From assembly GCF_004216905.1 (NCBI RefSeq), contig NZ_SGXJ01000005.1:1-64000 (forward strand): DNA of 64,000 bases, written 5' to 3'. Of this stretch, positions 17,849 to 26,159 are shown in pieces. The number at the start of each line of letters is the position of its first letter. The stretch's first letter is position 1. The position numbers were made by a program, and so were the translations under genes. Below the pieces are notes generated by a model. The model did no database searches. It saw nothing but the letters and a program-made list of their open reading frames with translations, and was not told the origin of the DNA. This DNA is from Kribbella sp. VKM Ac-2569. GTDB lineage: Bacteria > Actinomycetota > Actinomycetes > Propionibacteriales > Kribbellaceae.

Positions 17849-20800
17849 ATGCGCTTGTCCGCCGTACTTGCTGCTGCTCTGATCGCCGCGATCGCGCCTA
17901 CCACTGCTCAGGCCGTGCCCACGCCGGGGCCGCCCGGATCCGGTGATCATCCGACGACGGCGACGCCGGCTGATCCGGTGGTTGGGGGTTTGCGTACGCC
18001 GGAGGTGGTCGGGAGTAGTCGGATCACCAGTAGTTCCTTGGATCCAACTGAGCAGGTGGATCCGTTGGTGGGTACGTCGAATGCGGGGAACGTGTTTCCG
18101 GGGGCCGTCGTGCCGTTCGGGATGTTTTCGTTCAGTCCGGAGACGAGTCGGGGAAATGCATACCGGACTGCTGCTCCGGGTGGGTACTTGTACTCGGCCA
18201 GCAAGATTCGTGGGTTCAGCCTGACGCACATGAGTGGTACCGGGTGTGCGGGTGGGTCGGGGGACATCCCGGTCTTCCCGTTGGCGGGTGAGGTGACGAG
18301 CTCGCCGCAGAGTGATGCGAAGGACGAGCTCTACGCGTCGACGTACAGCCATGCGAACGAGGTCGCGAAGCCGGGCTCCTACAAGGTCGGTCTCGACTCC
18401 GGCGTGACTGCGGAGCTGAGTGCGACCACGCGGACCGGGTCGGCGGCGTTCACGTTCCCGGCGGACAAGGCCAAGACCCTGATGTTCCGTACGTCGAACT
18501 CCGAGGTCGGATCCAGCGACGCGCAGGTCAGTATCGACGCGGCGCACCGCACGGTCAGCGGGTCGGTGACGAGCGGGAACTTCTGCGGCTACCTAGCGAG
18601 CGTCGGGCAGCGCAGCTACTACACGCTGCACTTCGTCGCCGAGTTCGACCAGCCGTTCAAGAGCCAGGGCACGTGGACCGACAGCACCGTCACCCCCGGG
18701 AGCACTCAGGCGACTGGTGGTACGACGTACGGCGCCGACGGGTGGATGCCGCCGAACAAGGGGTCCGGTGGGTACGTCGGCTTCGACAGCGACAAGGTGA
18801 CGATGCGGATCGGCATCTCCTACGTGAGCACTGCCAACGCGCTGGCGAACCTGCGCGCCGAGAACCCGCGCGGTACGTCGGTCGCCGTCACGGCCGCGAA
18901 AGCCAAGCAGACGTGGCGAAAGCAGCTCGACCGGATCGAGATCACCGGCGGTACGACGGACCAGCGCACCATGTTCTACACCGCGCTGTACCACGCCCTG
19001 CTGCACCCGAACGTGTTCAGCGACGTCAACCGTCAGTACTGGGGTTTCGACCAGAAGCCGCACTACCTCTCGCCCGGGCAGCAGGCGCAGTACGCAACGT
19101 TCTCCGGTTGGGACGTCTACCGGTCGCAACTGCAACTAGTTACATTGCTCGAGCCCGAGCGGGCCGGAGACATCGCGCAGTCGTTGTTCAACCAGGCCAC
19201 GCAGAACGACGGCATCTGGGACCGGTGGACGCACGCGTCCGGCAGCACGGCGGTGATGACCGGAGACCCGTCCGCACCAGCTGTGGCCGGCATCTACGCG
19301 TTCGGTGGTACGAACTTCGACGCCCGCGGCGCACTGCGCTCGCTGGTGAAGGCAGCGACCGTACCGACCGCGAAGGACCTCAGCTCGGCCGGCAAACCGG
19401 TCATGTCGATCGGGCAGCGGCCGTCGCTGGACAAGTACCTGGCACTCCACTACATCCCCACGAAGTCCAACGCCTGGGGTGGTGCGGTCGAAACGCTCGA
19501 GGACGTGACTGACGACTTTGCATTGGCTCAGCTCGCGCAACGGACCGGCGACACGTCGACGTACCAGAAGTTCCTCACCAGGTCGCAGTACTGGCAGAAC
19601 GTGTTCAACCCGGCCAACGGCGGCTACATCCAGAACCGGGACGACAACGGTGCCTGGCCTGCTTTCACGCCGTCGACGTACGACGGGTTCGCTGAGGGCA
19701 GTAGTGCGCAGTACAGCTGGATGGTGCCGCACAACCGGGCCGGTCTGGTCGACGCGATGGGCGGCACGGACGCTGTGAACCAGCGGCTGGATGCGTTCTT
19801 CAAGAACCCGGACGGGACCTGGGCGCTGACCGGTGCGGGTGAACTGCACGCCGAGATGGACAACGAGCCGTCGATCAACACGCCCTGGATCTACAACTAC
19901 ACCGGCCGCCCGTACCAGACGCAGGAGACGTTGCGGCAGGCAATGAACCAGCTGTGGAACACGAGCACCGGTGGGATCCCGGGGAACGACGACCTCGGTG
20001 CGATGTCGTCCTGGTACGTGTGGACCGCACTGGGTCTCTACCCGGACGTACCGAGCCGTGCGGAGCTCCAGGTCGCGGCACCGCTGTTCCCGCGGGCGGT
20101 GATCCACCGCGACGGCAAGACCATCCGGATCAACGCTCCGGGCGCGGATGCGCAGTACGTGCAGTCGTTGAAGGTGAACGGGAAGACCTCAACGAAGCCC
20201 TGGCTGCCGGAGTCGTTCGTACAGAGTGGTGGGACGTTGGACTTCACACTCGGTACGACGCCCAACAAGGCCTGGGGTGCGAAGGACGCACCGCCGTCGT
20301 GGCGGACCGGCGAGATCCCGTTCCAGACCTCTACCGACACCAGCCGCGTAGTCATCGCTCCTGGCACTACTAGTGCACCCGTAGCCCTGCAGGCCCACCG
20401 ACTGAGTGGTACGGCGCAGGACGTCAGCTACACGCTGAAGACACCTGCTGGTCTCACAGCGACTCCTACTACTGGCACGTTCCACGTCGACAAGGTCGGT
20501 AGCGCGTCGGTGACGATCACAGCCGCCGCTGGTACGCCGGACGGCCGCTACCCCGTCACAGTGGAGATGAAGGCCGCTGACGTAACCGCCTTGCCACAGG
20601 TCGGTTTCACTGTGGTCGTGGGTCAGCCGAACTCGTTCTTCGTACTACGTGAAGGTGTGGGCATCTCTGACGACAACAGCGACCACACCGAGGCGGACTA
20701 CGACGGCGGCGGTGTCAGCTACTCACGTCAGGCACTGGCCGCGGCCGGTCTGACTGCAGGAGGCACAGGTACTGTCCAGGGCCTCAGCTTCACGTGGCCC

Positions 20801-21196
20801 GACGTACCAGCCGGCGACCCCGACAACGTGCCGGCCGACGGACAGTTGCTCAACCTGAACCTGCCCGCCGGTACGACGAAGCTGTCCTTCATCGGCAGTG
20901 CGGTCAACGGCAACCAGCAGACGACCGCAACGCTCAACTACGCGGACGGTACGACGTCGCAGGTCGATCTGTCCTTCAGCGACTGGACCCTGGGCGGTGG
21001 CGGCGACACCCTCCACTACGGCAACGTGATCGTCGCAACCACGCCGTACCGCAACGAATCCGGCGGTGGTAAGGACAACGTCACCACTCACATCTTCGCC
21101 ACGGCACCTGTGACGTTGACGCAGACCCCGGTCAGCATCACGCTGCCCAAGAACCGTGACCTACGGCTCTTCACCGTTGCGGGAGGGAATTCTTGA
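17849..21196 (+). CDS. Secreted GH92 alpha-mannosidase
   Basis: 1115 residues with a signal peptide (MRLSAVLAAALIAAIAPTTAQA). The GH92 opening VDPLVGTSNAGNVFPGAVVP begins near residue 70. The active-site region HAEMDNEP lies near 668 and GNDDLGAMSSWYVWTALG near 711, holding the family general acid Glu and base Asp residues. A NEW3-like beta domain (about 830-925) and a further beta domain (about 930-1080) follow. GH92 enzymes are calcium-dependent exo-alpha-mannosidases, often acting on fungal or host N-glycans and mannan. The gene has its own candidate promoter and operator and is coupled to a downstream secreted cyclophilin gene. Confidence 0.92.
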   Translation: MRLSAVLAAALIAAIAPTTAQAVPTPGPPGSGDHPTTATPADPVVGGLRTPEVVGSSRITSSSLDPTEQVDPLVGTSNAGNVFPGAVVPFGMFSFSPETSRGNAYRTAAPGGYLYSASKIRGFSLTHMSGTGCAGGSGDIPVFPLAGEVTSSPQSDAKDELYASTYSHANEVAKPGSYKVGLDSGVTAELSATTRTGSAAFTFPADKAKTLMFRTSNSEVGSSDAQVSIDAAHRTVSGSVTSGNFCGYLASVGQRSYYTLHFVAEFDQPFKSQGTWTDSTVTPGSTQATGGTTYGADGWMPPNKGSGGYVGFDSDKVTMRIGISYVSTANALANLRAENPRGTSVAVTAAKAKQTWRKQLDRIEITGGTTDQRTMFYTALYHALLHPNVFSDVNRQYWGFDQKPHYLSPGQQAQYATFSGWDVYRSQLQLVTLLEPERAGDIAQSLFNQATQNDGIWDRWTHASGSTAVMTGDPSAPAVAGIYAFGGTNFDARGALRSLVKAATVPTAKDLSSAGKPVMSIGQRPSLDKYLALHYIPTKSNAWGGAVETLEDVTDDFALAQLAQRTGDTSTYQKFLTRSQYWQNVFNPANGGYIQNRDDNGAWPAFTPSTYDGFAEGSSAQYSWMVPHNRAGLVDAMGGTDAVNQRLDAFFKNPDGTWALTGAGELHAEMDNEPSINTPWIYNYTGRPYQTQETLRQAMNQLWNTSTGGIPGNDDLGAMSSWYVWTALGLYPDVPSRAELQVAAPLFPRAVIHRDGKTIRINAPGADAQYVQSLKVNGKTSTKPWLPESFVQSGGTLDFTLGTTPNKAWGAKDAPPSWRTGEIPFQTSTDTSRVVIAPGTTSAPVALQAHRLSGTAQDVSYTLKTPAGLTATPTTGTFHVDKVGSASVTITAAAGTPDGRYPVTVEMKAADVTALPQVGFTVVVGQPNSFFVLREGVGISDDNSDHTEADYDGGGVSYSRQALAAAGLTAGGTGTVQGLSFTWPDVPAGDPDNVPADGQLLNLNLPAGTTKLSFIGSAVNGNQQTTATLNYADGTTSQVDLSFSDWTLGGGGDTLHYGNVIVATTPYRNESGGGKDNVTTHIFATAPVTLTQTPVSITLPKNRDLRLFTVAGGNS

Positions 21197-21914
21197 TGAG
21201 GAAGACCATCGTGATCGCGGCACTGACAGTGGCCGGCCTGCTGGTCGCCACAGCACCGGCCGACGCTGCCGGAACGCCAACCAGCACCAACGGACCATGT
21301 GGCTACACATCGACGCCGGACGAGCCGCCTGCCCGTCCGGTGTCGCTACCACCCGACCCGGAACACACACCGGACAAGGGGATCGTCAGGGTCGTCGTCG
21401 CGACCAGCCAGGGGCCGATGCTGCTGTCGCTGGACCGGGCGAAGGCGCCGTGCACGGTGCAGAGCTTCCTGCACCTGGCGAAGAGCCGGTTCTACGACTT
21501 CACCACCTGTCACCGGCTCACCCTGTACCCGACGCTGAAGGTGCTGCAGTGCGGTGATCCGAGTGGTACGGGCGAGGGCGGGCCGGGCTACTCGTACAAG
21601 GATGAGCTGCCCACCGACCTGCCGAACTGGCCGGACGACCCGACCGGGACGCGGAAGGTGTATGCCCGCGGAACCCTGGCGATGGCGAACGCCGGCCCGA
21701 ACACCAACGGCTCGCAGTTCTTCCTGGTCTTCGGGGACTCGCGGCTGCGGCGGACTACACCGTCTTCGGCTCCGTCGACCGCCTCGGACTCGCCACGCTC
21801 GACCGGGTGGCCGCCGGAGGCATCGCACCGACGCCCGACAACCCGGCGCCGGTCGACGGCGCGCCGGTGCTCAAGACTGACATCATCGTCGCGCGGTCAC
21901 TCGGCTCCCCCTGA
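21196..21914 (+). pseudogene. Secreted cyclophilin-type peptidyl-prolyl isomerase, frameshifted
   Basis: Begins at ATG 21196 (GGAGGG eight bases upstream, overlapping the GH92 stop by one base) with a signal peptide. The cyclophilin core is visible: FYDFTTCHRLT, then GTLAMANAGPNTNGSQFFLV. After GDSRL (about 21747) the frame is lost. The frame shifted by one base continues ADYTVFGSVDRLGLATLDRV and ends with a stop at 21912-21914. Adding one C after 21747 would restore the usual LPADYTVFG. So either a one-base deletion has inactivated the gene or the base is a sequencing error. Left as is, the first frame runs to 22215 with an unrelated tail. Confidence 0.8.
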
Positions 21915-22505
21915 TCCAACGGCTTCGCCGCCGCCCTCCGCGAGGGCGGCGGCGACCAGGCGGATATTCGCGGTGAACTCGGCGGCGGGGATCTTCGGGA
22001 GCATGTCGTCCCAGGCGGCGATCATCGCGCCGCGGAGTTGCATCATGCCGAGGGGGCGGGCGAGGAACCACAGGTGGAAGTGCTGGCTGCCGTCACCCCA
22101 GCGGTTGAAGTGCGTCCGGCCCACGCTGTCGATGCTCTGGATCGCTTTCGCCACGCGTTGGATCACCGAGCCGAGGGTGGCGGTCAGCTCAGGTGGCAGA
22201 TTGTCGAGGCGGTAGTGCTCGCGCGGCTCGAGGATCGCCACGAGCGGCAGGCCGGTCGGCTCGAACGCCTTCAGTGACCACTGCTCGTCGCGCCAGATCA
22301 CGGACCCGTCCGGATCCGCACACTTCGGGCACGGCTGACCGCCGTCCTCACCGCGTCGCGGCGGTTCGGGCAGTACCGGATCGGCCAGCGGCACGACCTG
22401 CAGATCGCCCTCGAACGGGAAGAACGGCGATTCGAGCAACGGTTCGGCTGACATGCGTTCGCCGTACGGCAGACGGCGGTGGTACTCGGAGGGCAGCTCG
22501 GTCAT
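21897..22505 (-). CDS. HIT-like / galactose-1-phosphate uridylyltransferase-like protein
   Basis: 202 residues. A CPKC motif near residue 60 could bind zinc, and SQHFHLWFLARP near 155 matches an altered HIT motif (His-x-His, third His replaced by Trp). PLVAILEPREHYRLDNLP is typical of HIT/GalT folds. Such proteins bind or hydrolyse nucleotides; the substrate is unknown. The ATG at 22505 was chosen as the first in frame; an ATG at 22456 is the alternative. It is divergent from the cupin gene with 28 bases between starts and overlaps the end of the frameshifted cyclophilin by 18 bases. Confidence 0.75.
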   Translation of the reverse strand: MTELPSEYHRRLPYGERMSAEPLLESPFFPFEGDLQVVPLADPVLPEPPRRGEDGGQPCPKCADPDGSVIWRDEQWSLKAFEPTGLPLVAILEPREHYRLDNLPPELTATLGSVIQRVAKAIQSIDSVGRTHFNRWGDGSQHFHLWFLARPLGMMQLRGAMIAAWDDMLPKIPAAEFTANIRLVAAALAEGGGEAVGSGGAE

Positions 22506-22533
22506 GGACCGCACTCTGCCCGAGAATCGGGGC

Positions 22534-22938
22534 ATGGAGAAGCCGGAGTTGGCCGCACTGCTGGATCTCGAACCGCACCCGGAGGGCGGCTGGTACCGGC
22601 AGACGTGGCGCTCGCCGGTCGAGTTCGAGCCCGAGGGGTACGACGGGACTCGGGCCAGCGCGACCGCGATCTACTTCCTGCTTGCGCCGGGGGAGGAGTC
22701 GCGATCGCACCGGGTGCGGTCGACGGAGCTTTGGCTGTGGCACTCGGGCGGGCCGTTGACGTTGGAGTACGACGATCAGACGGTCACCCTCGGGCCGGAC
22801 GTGCGTGCCGGGCAGCGGCCGCAGGTGGTCATACCTGCGGGCGCGTGGCAAGCAGCCCGGCCCGTGGGTGACGAGGCGGTGCTGGTGTCGTGCATCGTGT
22901 CGCCGGGCTTCGACTTCGCCGACTTCACGATGCGTTAG
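22534..22938 (+). CDS. Cupin protein (DUF985 / cupin_5)
   Basis: 134 residues. The DUF985 opening PELAALLDLEPHPEGGWYRQTW is split here only in wording: LDLEPHPEGGWYRQ is the signature. Later motifs AIYFLLAPGEESRSH and VIPAGAWQAARP form the cupin barrel. Members bind metals and may be sugar epimerase-like, but activity is not known. The ATG at 22534 fits the family start; an ATG at 22504 overlapping the divergent HIT gene is possible. Downstream lies a convergent membrane protein gene. Confidence 0.82.
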   Translation: MEKPELAALLDLEPHPEGGWYRQTWRSPVEFEPEGYDGTRASATAIYFLLAPGEESRSHRVRSTELWLWHSGGPLTLEYDDQTVTLGPDVRAGQRPQVVIPAGAWQAARPVGDEAVLVSCIVSPGFDFADFTMR

Positions 22939-22947
22939 ACCCTGGCT

Positions 22948-23643
22948 CTACATCTGCGGGACGATGCCCTCGCCTGCTGTGACCTCCGGGAGGTGTTCGC
23001 GGACCATGTAGCCGCCGGCGCAGGCGATCCACACAGCCGAGAGCAGCAACGGGATACCGGTCATCAGGAAGCCGCCGGCAACGAACGCGCCGTCGGAGGC
23101 GAACACACCGAACGAACCGGCGAACGACACCACTGCGGCCAGCAGTGCCAGATAGCCGAGCCAGTTCGGCATCAGGTGCGTGCGCAGCACACCGAGGCCG
23201 GCCGCGGCCAACGGCAGCGCCGCGGCGAAGCCGATCATCGTGGTCATCACTGCGCTGAGCTCGTACATCGCCATCGTCAACCCGGCGTCCCGGCCGTCGA
23301 TGGCGAAGGCGGTCGCACCGGTGATGGTTGCGTTCACGAAGATCGCACCACCCACCAGCACCGACCCGGCGAGCAGCGCCAGGTGCACATCACTGCGCTC
23401 GTCGCGCTCGCGCATCGCCTCGGCGAACGCGGACGCGAACCAGATCACCAACCCGCCCGCTGCGGCCCACATCAGCGCGCTGGTCAGGATCATGCCGCGG
23501 TTGTCGCTCAGCCACGCCGTGATCGTGCTCTGTGAATCGTCGACGGTCGGTGGATTGCCGGGCAGGAACCTGCCCAGGAGTGCCAGGACGACGAAGGCCA
23601 ACCCGGCGAAGCCGCCCCAACGCAACTCGTGTCGCTCAGTCAT
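22948..23643 (-). CDS. Six-TM membrane protein, unknown function
   Basis: 231 residues with about six membrane segments (for example GGFAGLAFVVLALLGRFLPG, AAALPLAAAGLGVL and LALLAAVVSFAGSFGVF). No catalytic or transport motif is seen. A strong ribosome site, GGAGG, is nine bases upstream of the ATG at 23643. It is convergent with the cupin gene and 95 bases from the luciferase-like gene, which is on the same strand upstream. Confidence 0.75.
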   Translation of the reverse strand: MTERHELRWGGFAGLAFVVLALLGRFLPGNPPTVDDSQSTITAWLSDNRGMILTSALMWAAAGGLVIWFASAFAEAMRERDERSDVHLALLAGSVLVGGAIFVNATITGATAFAIDGRDAGLTMAMYELSAVMTTMIGFAAALPLAAAGLGVLRTHLMPNWLGYLALLAAVVSFAGSFGVFASDGAFVAGGFLMTGIPLLLSAVWIACAGGYMVREHLPEVTAGEGIVPQM

Positions 23644-23738
23644 GGGGAAACACCTCCAGTGTGCGCACCACGAAATATGGTGCGTCTACTGCTGATATTC
23701 CTCCGCTCTGGGCGGCCGTCAAGAGGGTGCGCACACCA

Positions 23739-24569
23739 CTACTGGAGAACGGTTGCCAACGCCTCGTATCCGGGCAGCAGGTCGATGCCTTCGTGGCCCA
23801 GTTGCTGGATCGCGACGTGGTCCGCGCCGGCGTCCAGGTGAGCTTTCAGGCCCGTCGCGATCTCGACCGCGGAGCCGTGCAGCACCATCGCGTCGACGAG
23901 CCGGTCGCTGCCGCCGTCGGCGAAGTCGTCGTCGGTGAACCCGAGTCGCTCGAAGTTCGTCGTGTAGTTGCTCAACTGCAGGTACGGCGCCAACCGGTCG
24001 CGGGCCGTCGCACGCGCGATGTCGGGATCGGTTTCGAGCACGACCATCTGCTCTGGAGCGAGCAGCACCCCGCCGCCGAGGGTGCGGCGTGCTTCCCGGG
24101 TGTGCTCCGGAGTGGTCAGGTAGGGGAGCGCCCCGGCCGTCCGCGCGCCGGACAACTGCAGCACTTTCGGGCCGAGCGCGGCCAGCGCCCGCCGCTCGGT
24201 CGGCACCTTCGCATCGTCCAGTTCGTCGAGGTATCCGACGATCGTCTGGTACGGCGACCTGTACTCGCCGGTGGCCTCCCGGTGCCCGATCCCGACCCCG
24301 AGCAGGAACCGTCCCGGGTGCTCCTCCTCCAACCGGTGGTACGACGCCGCGACGTCGGCCGCCGGGGATTTCCACATGTTGACGATGCTGGTGCCGACGG
24401 CAACCGAACTCGTTGCGGCCAGCAACACCTCGGCGTCGCGCAGATCGGATTCCGGCGAGCCGCCCAGCCACAGCGTGCCGTACCCCGCCTGCTCCAGTCC
24501 CGCCGCGAGCTCCGGGCCGTAATGCTGGCCGCCGTGCCAGATCCCGTACCGTCCCAGTTCCATCGCCAC
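23739..24569 (-). CDS. LLM class F420-dependent oxidoreductase
   Basis: 276 residues with the luciferase-like monooxygenase TIM barrel: GRYGIWHGGQHYGPELA at the start, VAVGTSIVNMW near 57 and GRFLLGVGIGHRE near 86. Actinobacterial members of this TIGR03620-like group use coenzyme F420 rather than FMN. The substrate is unknown. The GTG at 24569 has AAGGAG six bases upstream; the ATG six bases later is the alternative. Upstream is a 474-base gap. Confidence 0.85.
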   Translation of the reverse strand: MAMELGRYGIWHGGQHYGPELAAGLEQAGYGTLWLGGSPESDLRDAEVLLAATSSVAVGTSIVNMWKSPAADVAASYHRLEEEHPGRFLLGVGIGHREATGEYRSPYQTIVGYLDELDDAKVPTERRALAALGPKVLQLSGARTAGALPYLTTPEHTREARRTLGGGVLLAPEQMVVLETDPDIARATARDRLAPYLQLSNYTTNFERLGFTDDDFADGGSDRLVDAMVLHGSAVEIATGLKAHLDAGADHVAIQQLGHEGIDLLPGYEALATVLQ

Positions 24570-24678
24570 TCCGTACTCCTTCTCGTCGGACGTCCCTCAA
24601 CGTGCAACCCGGGGCGGGCGGGCGCCATTCCACAGCATCCCTGACGCCTACGAATGCCCGTCAATGATCGTTGCCACG

Positions 24679-24945
24679 TCAGCCTGACTCAGAGGTGCGC
24701 GGCGATCTCAGGAATACGGTCGCGAAGGTCGGCCAGCCGCCGTTCGCGGTGCTGATCCAGTTGCAGTACCCGTAGTCGTGGATGCAGATGATCTGGTCCG
24801 CAGCGAGTTCGGCCAAGTAGTTGAGAGGTGCATGAACGGCCGGACGATTTTTGCCGGAATGCTTCCATTGGATTAATGCCGGGGCACTCGCAGAGTGTCG
24901 CGTGACGATCAGACCATCCGATCGGCTGGTATGAACCCCGCGGGC
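24679..24945 (-). pseudogene. Possible remnant of an unidentified gene
   Basis: Eighty-eight sense codons lie between a TAA (24946-24948) and a TGA (24679-24681) with strong GC3 bias in the second half. The translation contains LNYLAELAADQIICIHDYGY and TANGGWPTFATVF, which look like real protein rather than a shadow frame. There is no ATG, GTG or TTG near its 5' end. It may be the 3' end of a gene that lost its start. I do not recognise the family. An alternative is a chance open frame. Confidence 0.3.
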
Positions 24946-24946
24946 T

Positions 24947-24952
24947 TACACT
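24947..24952 (+). promoter_or_regulatory. Candidate -10 box of ald with upstream inverted repeat
   Basis: TACACT fits TANNNT and lies 91 bases before the ald GTG. An imperfectly spaced inverted repeat CGATC-N9-GATCG (24906-24924) lies just upstream, where an Lrp/AldR-type activator could sit. The -35 is not clear. Confidence 0.3.
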
Positions 24953-25043
24953 CGGCAGCGACCTAGCGGCACACCCCTCAACCGCCGGGCCGCGGACACA
25001 ACGACGTGAGCCGCACACCTGGAGCGTGAAAGAAGGGCGAGTT

Positions 25044-26159
25044 GTGAAGGTCGGAGTACCGAAAGAAGTCAAGAACCACGAGTACCGGGTGGCGATCACC
25101 CCGTCCGGTGTGCACGAGTTCGTGCGCAGCGGGCACGAGGTTCTGATCGAGCAGGGGGCGGGCGCCGGTTCGCTGATCCCGGACGACGAGTTCGTCGCCG
25201 CCGGGGCGCGGATCGTGCCAGAGGCGGACGATGTCTGGGCCGACGCGGAGCTGGTGCTCAAGGTGAAGGAGCCGGTGGCGGAGGAGTACCACCGGATGCG
25301 TAAGGAGCAGGTGCTGTTCACCTACCTGCACCTTGCCGCCAGCCAGGACTGCACCGACGCGCTACTGAAGTCGGGTATCACCGGAATCGCCTACGAGACC
25401 GTGCAGCTGCCGGACGGCACTCTGCCGTTGCTGGCGCCGATGAGCGAGGTTGCCGGCCGACTGGCGCCGCAGTCCGGTGCGTACCACCTGATGGCGCAGG
25501 GCGGCGGCCGTGGCGTGCTGCTCGGCGGTGTGTCCGGCGTACACCCGGCCCGAGTGGTCATCCTCGGTGCTGGTGTCTCCGGGATGAACGCGGCCGCGAT
25601 CGCGCTCGGTATGCAGGCACAGGTGCAGCTGTTCGACCGCAACATCGCACGGCTGCGGCAGGCCGACCAGATCTACCAGGGCCACCTGCTGACGATCGCG
25701 TCGAACGCGTTCGAGATCGAGAAGGCTGTCCTCGAAGCCGACCTGGTCATCGGTGCGGTGCTGGTCGTCGGCGCCAAGGCGCCGAAGCTGGTCACCAACG
25801 ACATGGTCAGCCGGATGAAGCCGGGCAGTGTGCTGGTCGACATCGCGATCGACCAGGGCGGCTGCTTCGAGGACTCGCGTCCGACCACGCACGCCGACCC
25901 CGTCTACAACATCCACAACTCGCTGTTCTACTGCGTCGCGAACATGCCCGGTGCGGTGCCGAACACGTCGACGTACGCGCTCACCAACGTGACGCTGCCG
26001 TACGCGATCGAGCTGGCGAACCTCGGGTGGCGGGAGGCGCTGAAGCAGGACCACAGCCTGGCGCTCGGCCTGAACACGTTCGACGGGCACGTCACGTACG
26101 GTCCGGTCGCGGACGCGCACGACCTGTCGCAGCTGAAGCTCGACGAGGTGCTGGTCTGA
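25044..26159 (+). CDS. ald: Alanine dehydrogenase
   Basis: 371 residues, the usual length. The N-terminal AlaDH/PNT domain has VGVPKEVKNHEYRVAITP, the NAD-binding motif is VVILGAGVSGMNAAAIALGM near 170, and PMSEVAGRLAPQ and IDQGGCFE are conserved. The enzyme interconverts L-alanine and pyruvate with NADH. The GTG at 25044 with GAAGGG upstream gives the family start; the in-frame GTG at 25026 is less likely. In other actinobacteria ald is controlled by an Lrp-type regulator, AldR; none is encoded nearby. It overlaps the xerD start by four bases. Confidence 0.95.
   Translation: MKVGVPKEVKNHEYRVAITPSGVHEFVRSGHEVLIEQGAGAGSLIPDDEFVAAGARIVPEADDVWADAELVLKVKEPVAEEYHRMRKEQVLFTYLHLAASQDCTDALLKSGITGIAYETVQLPDGTLPLLAPMSEVAGRLAPQSGAYHLMAQGGGRGVLLGGVSGVHPARVVILGAGVSGMNAAAIALGMQAQVQLFDRNIARLRQADQIYQGHLLTIASNAFEIEKAVLEADLVIGAVLVVGAKAPKLVTNDMVSRMKPGSVLVDIAIDQGGCFEDSRPTTHADPVYNIHNSLFYCVANMPGAVPNTSTYALTNVTLPYAIELANLGWREALKQDHSLALGLNTFDGHVTYGPVADAHDLSQLKLDEVLV

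Larger units (their letters stand above)
24570..25043. other. 474-base intergenic region
   Basis: It separates the luciferase-like gene (minus) from ald (plus) and is less GC-rich than its surroundings around 24835-24880 (GATTTTTGCCGG, CCATTGGATTAATGCC). It contains a start-less coding-like stretch on the minus strand (24679-24945), a CGATC-N9-GATCG inverted repeat (24906-24924) and a possible ald -10 box TACACT (24947-24952). Nothing else was seen. Confidence 0.7.

Noticed and set aside
26027..26155. GTG at 26027 as the xerD start
   Set aside because: It would add 43 residues without family support and overlap ald by more than 130 bases.
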